A stretch of 57,932 nt of DNA from Prevotella sp. (GTDB taxonomy: Bacteria; Bacteroidota; Bacteroidia; Bacteroidales; Bacteroidaceae): the NCBI GenBank assembly GCA_017619445.1, contig JAFZSI010000022.1, positions 1 to 57,932 on the forward strand. The letters are read 5' to 3'. A program made the position numbers and the translations under genes. Positions 51,187-57,932 of the stretch are shown here, in pieces. A model generated the notes under the pieces. That model saw nothing but the letters and a program-made list of their open reading frames with translations. It searched no databases and was not told the origin of the DNA. Position 1 is the first letter of the stretch. Each line of letters begins with the position of its first letter.

Positions 51187-52587
51187 TCAGACGTTTATCA
51201 CCCGCAACGTCTCAACAATGCGGGCCATCTGGTTAGGAATGCGAATCTGCTGCGGACACTTCGAGAGGCATTCCTCACAGTCCTGACAGGCGTGTGCCCA
51301 CTCCGACTTGTTGGGCAGCGCTTTCTCCAAGCCTTCGGCAAACTGCTGAACACGGGCAGAATAGTCAGCCGCCTCCTTATCTGGCAACGGAAGGATGTGA
51401 CTGTTCACAGCCTCGTTATAGTAGGCAAAATTGCCCGGAATGTTCACACCGAAGGGGCAAGGCATGCAATATTCGCAGGTGGTGCAGGGGATGGTGGGGA
51501 AGCCAGCCATCACGTCGGCAATGTTTGCCAGAAGAACATTCTCGCTCTCCGTGCATGGGTCAAGCGGTGAAAAGGTTGCCACATTCTCCTCTAAATGGTC
51601 CATACGATTCATGCCGCTCAATGTGGTGAGGATATTGGTGTGCGAGCCAACCCAGCGGAAAGCCCAGCGCGCCGGACTATCGTCGGGACGCTTTTCCTGC
51701 ATCTGCTGAGCCTGTTCCTTCTGCACTTTGCCCAACGCACCGCCACGAAGCGGCTCCATGACGACGTTCTGAATGTCGAGCTTCTCGCATTTGTTGTACA
51801 GATACTCAGCATCAGCATCCTTTTTCCAGCCGCCCTTGTTGAGCGAGGCGTGCCGCCAGTCGAGAAAGTTCATCTGAATCTGCACGAAGTCCCAATGGTA
51901 GTCGTCGTTGTGGTCAAGCAGCCAGTCGAAAGCACTCACATCGCCATGATAGGAGAATCCAAGATGGCGTATGCGCCCTGCCTCGCGCTCCTTCAGCAGA
52001 AAGTCGAGCAGACCATTGTCGATGAACCTGCCCTGAAGGGCTTCCACGCCACCGCCACCGATGCTGTGCAGCAGGTAGTAGTCAATGTGGTCAACCTTCA
52101 GCCGCTGGAACGACTGGTAATACATGTTCTTCGAGTCCTCCAACGACCAAAGCCGCTGGTTTTGGTTCGACATCTTCGTGGCCACATAGTATTTGTCGCG
52201 CGGATGGCGCGAGAGCGCGTTGCCCGTGAGCACCTCCGACTGTCCTCCCATATACATCGGGGCCGTGTCGAAATAGTTCACGCCATGCTCAATGGCATAA
52301 TCCACCAGCTGGTTCACTTCTTCCTGATTGTTGGGCAGGCGCATCATGCCAAAACCAAGCAATGAAATCTGCTCACCGCTTCCATGCTGCACGCGATAGG
52401 TCATGCGGTTGGCAACGGGTTTCTTCTCATCCTTCTTTGCCAACACGCTGATTGGCTCCAAAGCCATGAGAGCCACGGCCGAGCCTACGCCCATGCCAAA
52501 CCGCCGTAGGAAGTCGCGCCGGTTCATGTCTTTACCATGACTTTCGTAGTGAATGCCATTCAAGTCTTTAGATTTGTGCTTCTTCAT
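51187..52587 (-). CDS. Tat-exported aldo/keto reductase with ferredoxin-like C-terminus
   Basis: A 466-residue protein. A twin-arginine signal (RRDFLRRFGMG at 23-33, then a hydrophobic stretch) suggests folded export. The AKR barrel (about 60-350) has YFDTAPMYMGGQSE, the catalytic-type Tyr/Lys region VATKMS and YYLLHSI. The C-terminal region has two cysteine clusters, CTTCEYCMPCPFGVNIP and CQDCEECLSKCPQQIRIP, resembling [4Fe-4S] ferredoxin motifs. Redox partner and substrate are unknown. An alternative ATG at 52527 would start directly at MNRRDF. The -7 box at 52621-52628 allows both. Confidence 0.88.
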   Translation of the reverse strand: MKKHKSKDLNGIHYESHGKDMNRRDFLRRFGMGVGSAVALMALEPISVLAKKDEKKPVANRMTYRVQHGSGEQISLLGFGMMRLPNNQEEVNQLVDYAIEHGVNYFDTAPMYMGGQSEVLTGNALSRHPRDKYYVATKMSNQNQRLWSLEDSKNMYYQSFQRLKVDHIDYYLLHSIGGGGVEALQGRFIDNGLLDFLLKEREAGRIRHLGFSYHGDVSAFDWLLDHNDDYHWDFVQIQMNFLDWRHASLNKGGWKKDADAEYLYNKCEKLDIQNVVMEPLRGGALGKVQKEQAQQMQEKRPDDSPARWAFRWVGSHTNILTTLSGMNRMDHLEENVATFSPLDPCTESENVLLANIADVMAGFPTIPCTTCEYCMPCPFGVNIPGNFAYYNEAVNSHILPLPDKEAADYSARVQQFAEGLEKALPNKSEWAHACQDCEECLSKCPQQIRIPNQMARIVETLRVINV

Positions 52588-52620
52588 GTTCTTGTGTTTT
52601 TGTATTGGTGTATTTGGTTA

Positions 52621-52684
52621 CAAAGATAATGCAAATCGAACGCAGAAGAACTTGTTCTTATGCTGTGATGCAGCTTATCTTATG
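52621..52684 (-). repeat. 64-bp promoter-bearing repeat, left copy
   Basis: It begins (minus strand reading out) with the -7 box TATCTTTG (52621-52628) of the aldo/keto reductase and includes the palindrome AAGAACTTGTTCTT. It matches 55280-55343 at 61 of 64 positions, in the same orientation, flanking the second cotH gene. Confidence 0.8.
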
Positions 52685-52810
52685 CAAAGATAATTATAAA
52701 AACGAAAAGTATGGCACGAAAAAAGAAGAAAATTGAACAAAGAACGAAAAAAAACATGTCATTCAGAAAGATTCTTCGCATTTCATTCCGCATTCTTCAA
52801 TTATTATTCG

Positions 52811-52818
52811 TATCTTTG
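52811..52818 (+). promoter_or_regulatory. -7 box of the second cotH gene
   Basis: TATCTTTG, about 36 bp before the ATG at 52854. Confidence 0.65.
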
Positions 52819-52853
52819 CGGCTATAGAAATACCATAAAGAACAAATACACTT

Positions 52854-55271
52854 ATGAAACGACATCTGACCACTATCATGCTATTTACCCTCACGGCAAT
52901 GATGGCGCATGGCCAACTCGTCATCAACGAGCTGATGCAGTCGAACATCGACTGTATTATGGACGACCTGAACGAATTTCCCGACTCTTGGGTAGAGATT
53001 TATAACCCTGGCACCTCAAGTGTCAGCCTCAGCGGCTACCGCATCGGACTCACCAACGATGCCTCTGAGTCTTGGGCACTGCCAAGCAAAAGCGTAGCGG
53101 CAGGCAAAACCATCCTGGTGTATTGCGACAAGGAGGGCAACGGCATGCACACCGACTTCCGCATAGATTCGGGCAAGGGCTCAGTCTATCTGTTCAAGGG
53201 CACCACCGTTGTTGACAAGGTGGACCTGAAGAAACAGCCCGCACCCAACATTGCCTACGGACGCAAGACCAACGGTGCCGACGAGTGGGGCTATCAGGAC
53301 ACACCTACGCCCGGCCAAGACAACTGCGGAACTACCTGCAAGGAGATCCTGGGCGAACCCGTGTTCAGCGAAACAGGAAGAGTCATCACCGACAACAGCA
53401 CCATACAACTCACACTCAGCCGACCCGACGGCGCGCCCATAGGCACATACATCTGCTATACCACCGACGGAACGGAGCCAACCTTCAACAGCACGCTCTA
53501 CCAAAGCCCCATCACCATCAACAAGACTACCACCATCAGGGCGAAACTGTTCTGCAGCGGCTATCTCTCACCCCGCTCCACAACCCACTCCTACATCTAT
53601 TTTCCCAACAACCGCGCGCTCACGCTGCCGGTCATCAGCATTGTTACAGACAGCCGCTATCTCTACGACCCGGGTATCGGCATCTATGTGGAAGGCAACA
53701 AAGCCGACGGCAAGAACAACTTCGAGCACGACTGGCGGCGCCCCATCAACTTCGAGTACTTCGAGAATGCGGGCACCAAAAGCAAGCTCAACCAGCTCTG
53801 CGAGACACGCATACAAGGCGGAGCCACACGCACGAACATGCGCAAGTCGCTCGCCGTCTATGCCAACAAGCGATTCGGTGAGAAGCGTCTGAAGTATGAG
53901 TTCTTCCCCGACCAGCGGCCCGGTGTCAACGACTTCAAGTCCATCGTACTGCGCAACTCGGGCAACGACTTCGACTACCTCTACATGCGCGATGCTGTCA
54001 TTCAACGAACCATGGCCACACACACCGACCTCGACTGGCAAGCGTGGCGACCCGCCATTATCTACCTCAACGGCGAATACACAGGCATCCTGAACATACG
54101 CGAGCGAAGCAACGAGGACAACATCTACACCAACTACGACGGCCTTGAGGACCTCGACATGATTGAGAACTGGTGGGAACTGAAAGAGGGCGACTGGAAC
54201 AACTGGAACCAGTTCAAGGACTTCTACGCCGGACACGGACAAACCAAGGAAGAGTTCGAGCAGTGGATTGACTGGCAGGAGTTCTTCAACCTCATGATTA
54301 TGAACATCTACTACGACAACCAGGACTTCCCCGGCAACAACATCGTATTCTGGCGCCCACGAACCGAAGACGGCCGGTGGCGCTTCATTGCCAAGGACAC
54401 CGATTTCGGACTCGCACTCTACACTTACAGCAAAGAAGATGCTGAAAACGTAGCTGCATTCAACTACATTGAATGGCTCTACAACCCCAACTACGACCCC
54501 AATCGCAACTGGGCCAACCAATACGACCACACGCGCCTCTTCCGCCGTATGCTCGACAACGAAGACCTGCAGCGCGAGTTCATCGACCGCTTTGCCATCT
54601 ACATGGGCGATTTCCTCAACTACAACGGAACTCACGAGGTGTGGGACCCCATGTACCAGGCCATCAGCACCGAATACCCCTACCACCGCGAACTCATCAA
54701 CAAGTGGTGGCCCAACTATAAAGAGGAGGTGGAACGTATTGACATCTTCCTCAGCAAACGCACCAACCACGTCTATCAGCACCTTGCCAGCCACTACAAT
54801 CTCGGCACGCCCATCCCGCTAACCATCAACAAGGAAAACAGCGCGGAAATCTCTCTCACCTTCAACGGCATCCAGCTGAGCAAGGGCGTCTTCGACGGCA
54901 AGTTCTACGCCAACCGCGCAGTCACCCTCAACGCGCAGTCGCTCAGCCCCGACAAGCAAATCAAGGGCTGGAACGTGCGCATGATAAACAACAATGGCAA
55001 CGTGGAGAACAACACCATCAACACCCCCGACTACACGTTCACCATGCCCTCATGCAAGAGCCTGACCATCAACCCCATCCTCGGCAACCCAACAGGCATC
55101 GACGCAGTTTCACCCCTCACCGGGGGGCAGGGGGACTTAACTCACAAGGTTCAGAGTGGCATCTACAACCTCAACGGCCAGCGCGTTGAAAGTTCGAAGT
55201 CCAATGCTCAAAGTCCCACACTCCCCAAGGGCATCTATATCAACAACGGCAAGAAGTTTGTAATACGCTGA
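52854..55271 (+). CDS. Secreted CotH-kinase-family protein 2 with lamin-tail domain
   Basis: An 805-residue paralogue of the 48600-51068 protein with the same order: signal peptide (MKRHLTTIMLFTLTAMMAHG), lamin-tail domain, chitobiase-type sandwich (ICYTTDGTEPTFNSTLYQSP), CotH-like domain (NGEYTGILNIRERSNEDNI, AKDTDFGLALY), and a C-terminal tail ending GIYINNGKKFVIR. The N-terminal lamin-tail segment is nearly identical between the two, the CotH part less so, consistent with duplication plus gene conversion or selection. The linker in the tail (about 55110-55230) includes a GC-rich repeat and an AGTCCAATGCTCAAAG-like simple repeat. Direct copies of a 64-bp repeat flank the gene. Confidence 0.87.
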   Translation: MKRHLTTIMLFTLTAMMAHGQLVINELMQSNIDCIMDDLNEFPDSWVEIYNPGTSSVSLSGYRIGLTNDASESWALPSKSVAAGKTILVYCDKEGNGMHTDFRIDSGKGSVYLFKGTTVVDKVDLKKQPAPNIAYGRKTNGADEWGYQDTPTPGQDNCGTTCKEILGEPVFSETGRVITDNSTIQLTLSRPDGAPIGTYICYTTDGTEPTFNSTLYQSPITINKTTTIRAKLFCSGYLSPRSTTHSYIYFPNNRALTLPVISIVTDSRYLYDPGIGIYVEGNKADGKNNFEHDWRRPINFEYFENAGTKSKLNQLCETRIQGGATRTNMRKSLAVYANKRFGEKRLKYEFFPDQRPGVNDFKSIVLRNSGNDFDYLYMRDAVIQRTMATHTDLDWQAWRPAIIYLNGEYTGILNIRERSNEDNIYTNYDGLEDLDMIENWWELKEGDWNNWNQFKDFYAGHGQTKEEFEQWIDWQEFFNLMIMNIYYDNQDFPGNNIVFWRPRTEDGRWRFIAKDTDFGLALYTYSKEDAENVAAFNYIEWLYNPNYDPNRNWANQYDHTRLFRRMLDNEDLQREFIDRFAIYMGDFLNYNGTHEVWDPMYQAISTEYPYHRELINKWWPNYKEEVERIDIFLSKRTNHVYQHLASHYNLGTPIPLTINKENSAEISLTFNGIQLSKGVFDGKFYANRAVTLNAQSLSPDKQIKGWNVRMINNNGNVENNTINTPDYTFTMPSCKSLTINPILGNPTGIDAVSPLTGGQGDLTHKVQSGIYNLNGQRVESSKSNAQSPTLPKGIYINNGKKFVIR

Positions 55272-55279
55272 GCACTCAT

Positions 55280-55343
55280 CAAAGATAATGCAAATCGAAC
55301 GCAAAAGAACTTGTTATTATGCTGAGATGCAGCTTATCTTATG
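55280..55343 (-). repeat. 64-bp promoter-bearing repeat, right copy
   Basis: Same sequence and orientation as 52621-52684 (three differences). Its TATCTTTG box points antisense into the end of the second cotH gene. No gene start is seen in that direction, so this copy may be inert or drive antisense RNA. Confidence 0.7.
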
Positions 55344-55405
55344 TAAACTCGCTTGCTGAGAGAACTCTTGCTGAAATAACAAAGTAAGAAATTCATTATC
55401 CAACA

Positions 55406-55443
55406 GCCCCCTTTACAAATCCGCAAAGGGGGCCTCTTTTTTC
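55406..55443 (+). terminator. Terminator after the second cotH gene
   Basis: GCCCCCTTT/AAAGGGGGC stem (55406-55414, 55425-55433) followed by CTCTTTTTT. Confidence 0.8.
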
Positions 55444-55445
55444 AT

Positions 55446-55590
55446 ACCTATGCTTTACGCCCAGATTTTCTAGAGAATTTATTCATAAACCTTCACTTTG
55501 CGCTCGTAAAGTATAGGTATGTATTTCTAAAGCGCAGCTTTGTGTTTCTAATGTATAGGTATGTGTTTCTAAAGCGCATATTATAGAAAA
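55446..55590. repeat. Dispersed repeat family 1, copy 7
   Basis: CTATGCTTTACGCCCAG precedes the core variant GATTTTCTAGAGAATT (55464-55479). Downstream are ATAAACCTTCACTTTG and TAGGTATGTRTTTCTAA units. Confidence 0.7.
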
Positions 55591-55641
55591 ACAAATCATA
55601 GGTCTATGCTCTCAACAGTTTTTTGAGAAGAATAATCTATT

Positions 55642-55834
55642 GACGCTGAAAGCGTCGCCGCTCAGTAACCGGGCGGTGCGCAGCACCCCCGGACAGCCAA
55701 GAACTGCGACACCGACCCAGAAGGGGTCGCCTTTCTCCCCAGTGGGGCACTCCGTCAGAGTGCTGTTTCCCGTTCATCGTTTACCGCAGGTCCTTCGGAC
55801 ACTGCGGTTACTGAGCGGTGACGCTTTCAGCGTC
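55642..55834. repeat. 193-bp element with 30-bp terminal inverted repeats (family 2)
   Basis: The ends 55642-55671 and 55805-55834 (outer part GACGCTGAAAGCGTC, itself a palindrome, then GCTCAGTAACCG) are complementary at 29 of 30 positions. The interior has further hairpins (GACCCAGAAGGGGTC; GTCCTTCGGAC) and no credible frame. This is MITE-like. A decayed copy lies near 27690-27752. Confidence 0.75.
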
Positions 55835-56206
55835 AACAATAGCATTGATTGACCAGAGAACCATAATAAGACTAACACCCGACAATGGAAACAAACCTTC
55901 TTTACACTTGCTTCTACAGTTTTTTGTGCACAAATTGTGCACACTTTTTTCGATTTTAACATTTTCTATTTATCACACTGAGGTATGGAGGTTATGGAGT
56001 CGCTCTTCGTCATTTATATCAAATTATGAATTTTTGGAGCAGCGAATGCCAACATGCTTGCATGATTGGCTGAGTCGTGACAAAAATCAACGAAGTTAAT
56101 TATCAATTGTCAATTATCAATTATCTAAACTCTTTGTCTCTCTGTCGAAAACTCTCTGTCGAAGAAAAAAATAGCGCAGACTGCACCGACTTTCAATTCT
56201 TTTTCT

Positions 56207-56214
56207 TATCTTTG
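56207..56214 (+). promoter_or_regulatory. -7 box of the LRR surface protein gene
   Basis: TATCTTTG, the counterpart of 9689-9696. It predicts a leader of about 383 nt to the ATG at 56603. Confidence 0.75.
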
Positions 56215-56281
56215 CAGCACAGAATCGTTATCAATCCATATAATAACCATTTAAAAACAATTTGCCCATGATATAACACAT

Positions 56282-56509
56282 TACTTAGACATATAGAAAT
56301 GGAAGCGTTAGCTTTATTCTTGTTCTTTTCGAAATCGCCAAATTGAAAAAGGAGCTACAGGAGTAGAAGTTAATGCTCACGTCGGTTCGGCGTGGGCTTT
56401 TACTCGTTTAGGTAGCTCAGGTGTTTGGCGATACCAGAAAAGAACGTAGGCGAAGTAATCAGTCCACGTTTTCTTTTTCTGTCTTCTTTCGCGCGACTTT
56501 TGGACTGGC
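56282..56509 (+). ncRNA. Candidate structured cis-regulatory RNA, copy B
   Basis: Helices: P1 56322-56330/56437-56445, P2 56334-56342/56424-56432, P3 56352-56358/56412-56418, P4 56361-56368/56398-56405, P5 56375-56384/56388-56397 (or closed one pair lower), P6 56460-56466/56501-56507. P1 is GTTCTTTTC/GAAAAGAAC against GTTTCCGA/TCGGAAAC in copy A. P2 is ATCGCCAAA/TTTGGCGAT against ATCTGCAAA/TTTGCAGAT. P3 is GAGCTAC/GTAGCTC against AACAACCA/TGGTTGTT. Pairing is kept while sequence changes, the mark of a selected RNA fold. Confidence 0.65.
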
Positions 56510-56516
56510 TTAATTC

Positions 56517-56571
56517 ATGGTACGCAGGTGTCTCACCTGCGGCAATCGCGGGTGAGACACCCACATACCAT
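56517..56571 (+). promoter_or_regulatory. Start-proximal hairpin with competing folds, copy B
   Basis: AGGTGTCTCACC pairs with GGGTGAGACACC, extended by ATGGTA/TACCAT, ending 31 nt before the ATG. The local alternative CGCAGGTG/CACCTGCG uses the same 5' arm. Confidence 0.55.
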
Positions 56572-56602
56572 TACCCCTAATTTATACCAAACACAAATAA
56601 TC

Positions 56603-57932
56603 ATGAAAAAACAAAACCTATCAACTACTGCGAAAAGCATCAGACGAATGCTGCTCGCCTGTGCGCTCATGCTGCTGCCAACGATGGCCGGCGCGCAATG
56701 TCCCGACAATAACCACCCCCACATGATTGACCTCGGCCTGCCTTCAGGCACCAAGTGGGCCTGCTGCAACGTGGGAGCCTCGAAGCCCGAGGGCTACGGC
56801 GGCTATTACGCCTGGGGAGAGACAGAGGAAAAAGACTACTACGATTGGAGCACCTACATCCACTGCGATGGAACAGAAGGCACTTGCCATGACATCGGCA
56901 CCGACATCGCTGGCACACAGTACGACGCTGCCACGGCCAACTGGGGAAGCCCTTGGGTGATGCCGAGTATTGACCAGATATTTGAGCTTTATGACAACTG
57001 CACCTGTGAGTGGACCAACGAGAATGGCGTGAACGGCTGTAGGTTCACCTCATCCAATGGTTCCTCTATCTTTATTCCCGCCGCAGGCTGCCGCCAGATA
57101 GATTTGTTGTTTGATACCGGCGAAATGGGCTACTATTGGTCTTCATCGCTCTACGAAAACTCCATGATAGATGCCTACGGAATGGGCTTCGAAATCAACT
57201 CGCAGGGCTATATCTTCCCCTGGCGCTACCTCGGTCACTCTGTCCGCCCCGTTGCCGTATCATCTACTTCTGGCATTATCATTGACAAGAACACCTTCCC
57301 CGACGACAATTTCCGCAACTGGGTGCTGGGACAGGACTACGGCCAGGACGGAGTGCTGACGGATGAGGAGATTGCAGGGGTAATCAGAATAGTTGTTAAT
57401 AATATGGGCATTGCTGATTTGAAAGGCATTGAGTATTTCACGGCATTGACACGGCTTTATTGCGAAAGCAACCAGTTGACCTCGCTAGACATGTCGAAGA
57501 ATACAGCATTGAAGTCACTTTATTGCAAATTCAACCAGCTGACCTCGCTTGACGTGTCGAAAAACACGGATTTGAAAGAACTTTGGTGCAACGGCAACCA
57601 ACTGGCCTCTCTTGACGTGTCAAAGAACACGGCATTGACGGAACTTTATTGTGAAAACAACCAGCTGACCTCGCTTGACGTGTCAAAGAACACGGCATTG
57701 TCGCAGTTTAATTGTTTCTTCAACCAACTGACCACGCTCGACATTTCAAAAAACGCGGCATTGACGAGGCTTGGTTGCAGCAACAACCAGTTGACCTCGC
57801 TCGACGTGTCGAAGAACACGGCATTGACATATCTTAATTGCGGCTGGAACCAGCTGACCTCGCTCGACGTTTCAAAGAACACGGCATTGACGCAGCTTGA
57901 TTGCTACAATAACCAGATTAAAGGAACTGCTA
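56603..57932 (+). CDS. Secreted leucine-rich-repeat surface protein (3' end outside window)
   Basis: 443 residues are visible and the frame is still open. A signal peptide with a long basic N-region (about 1-32, ending MLLPTMAGAQ) is followed by a domain of about 170 residues with MIDLGLPSGTKWACCNVGAS and GGYYAWGETE, resembling the FISUMP/major-paralogous domain of Bacteroidetes and Fibrobacteres secreted proteins. Next is a short segment (IIIDKNTFPDDNFRNWVLGQ), then 21-residue LRRs from about residue 283 of the form LTSLDVSKNTALTELYCENNQ. It is probably an adhesin-like surface protein. The leader is shared with the 10108-12066 gene although the repeat types differ, suggesting co-regulation. 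Confidence 0.87.
   Translation, partial: MKKQNLSTTAKSIRRMLLACALMLLPTMAGAQCPDNNHPHMIDLGLPSGTKWACCNVGASKPEGYGGYYAWGETEEKDYYDWSTYIHCDGTEGTCHDIGTDIAGTQYDAATANWGSPWVMPSIDQIFELYDNCTCEWTNENGVNGCRFTSSNGSSIFIPAAGCRQIDLLFDTGEMGYYWSSSLYENSMIDAYGMGFEINSQGYIFPWRYLGHSVRPVAVSSTSGIIIDKNTFPDDNFRNWVLGQDYGQDGVLTDEEIAGVIRIVVNNMGIADLKGIEYFTALTRLYCESNQLTSLDMSKNTALKSLYCKFNQLTSLDVSKNTDLKELWCNGNQLASLDVSKNTALTELYCENNQLTSLDVSKNTALSQFNCFFNQLTTLDISKNAALTRLGCSNNQLTSLDVSKNTALTYLNCGWNQLTSLDVSKNTALTQLDCYNNQIKGTA
57448..57932 (+). repeat. Tandem 63-bp coding repeats
   Basis: Units with the core ACCTCGCTTGACGTGTC encode the 21-residue LRRs. At least seven units are visible before the window ends, with high DNA identity. Confidence 0.85.

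Larger units (their letters stand above)
55915..56602 (+). repeat. Duplicated promoter/leader block, copy B
   Basis: Homologous to 9480-10107: TGTGCACA twice 11 bp apart (55925-55932, 55936-55943), the CTCTTTGTCTCTCTGTC segment, the -7 box, the structured leader and the start-proximal hairpin. Relative to copy A it carries an extra segment of about 90 bp (near 56032-56125) with AATTATCAATTGTC simple repeats. This accounts for the rest of the gap 55272-56602. Confidence 0.8.

Overview
The window comes from the chromosome of a Prevotella-like member of the Bacteroidales. Four things support this: many genes follow the Bacteroidetes -7 box TAnnTTTG; Bacteroidetes-specific families occur (DUF4293, DUF4468, Porin_10-type porin, DUF5687, omega-type RpoZ); neighbourhoods such as bamD-rpoZ-DUF4293 and ftsK-lolA are typical; and secreted proteins end in the NGQR/NGKKV tail common in Prevotella. 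The genus call is an inference. No tRNA, rRNA operon, CRISPR array, transposase gene or prophage was seen.

Layout. 1-9.2 kb is core: the 3' end of gdhA, the bamD-rpoZ-DUF4293 operon on the minus strand, divergent uvrB, an envelope cluster (DUF4468 protein, small membrane protein, putative porin), and crcB. 9.2-12.1 kb holds a long duplicated promoter/leader block and a secreted DUF285-repeat (BspA-like) surface protein. 12.2-18.4 kb has menA, an HD-domain protein, DUF3737 plus a MalY/PatB aminotransferase, an RluA-type pseudouridine synthase with a 48-residue membrane protein behind it, and a TrmH-family methyltransferase. 18.4-26.2 kb is a coherent locus: a hemerythrin-LuxR regulator divergent from a porin, an imelysin lipoprotein, a di-heme cytochrome lipoprotein and a CcsBA cytochrome c assembly protein. 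26.2-35 kb has an SDR enzyme, a repeat-rich 1.25-kb gap, a YihY/BrkB protein, RNase P RNA, nrdDG, a membrane protein and hisB. 35.4-46.2 kb has clpC, tilS, an RlmI-like methyltransferase, an RNase D-like nuclease, ftsK, lolA and DUF5687. 46.8-55.3 kb has uxaB and two paralogous secreted CotH-kinase proteins separated by a Tat-exported aldo/keto reductase. 55.3 kb to the end is repeat-rich DNA, a second copy of the promoter/leader block, and the 5' part of a leucine-rich-repeat surface protein.

The strongest unexplained signal is that leader. About 620-690 bp upstream of the two repeat-rich surface proteins (9480-10107 and 55915-56602) are homologous. Inside the transcribed part, a five-helix hairpin keeps its pairing in both copies although three helices differ in sequence, which is compensatory change. 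It is followed by a nearly invariant pyrimidine-rich domain and by a hairpin next to the start codon that has two competing folds. It looks like a cis-regulatory RNA controlling a family of adhesin-like genes.

Second in interest is the hemerythrin-LuxR/imelysin/di-heme cytochrome/CcsBA locus, a candidate redox-linked metal uptake system with its own regulator. Several dispersed non-coding repeat families also occur: seven copies of a TCTAGA-centred palindrome at gene 3' ends, a 193-bp element with 30-bp terminal inverted repeats, and a 64-bp promoter-bearing repeat flanking one cotH gene. Simple intergenic repeats have also entered reading frames in inter-domain linkers.
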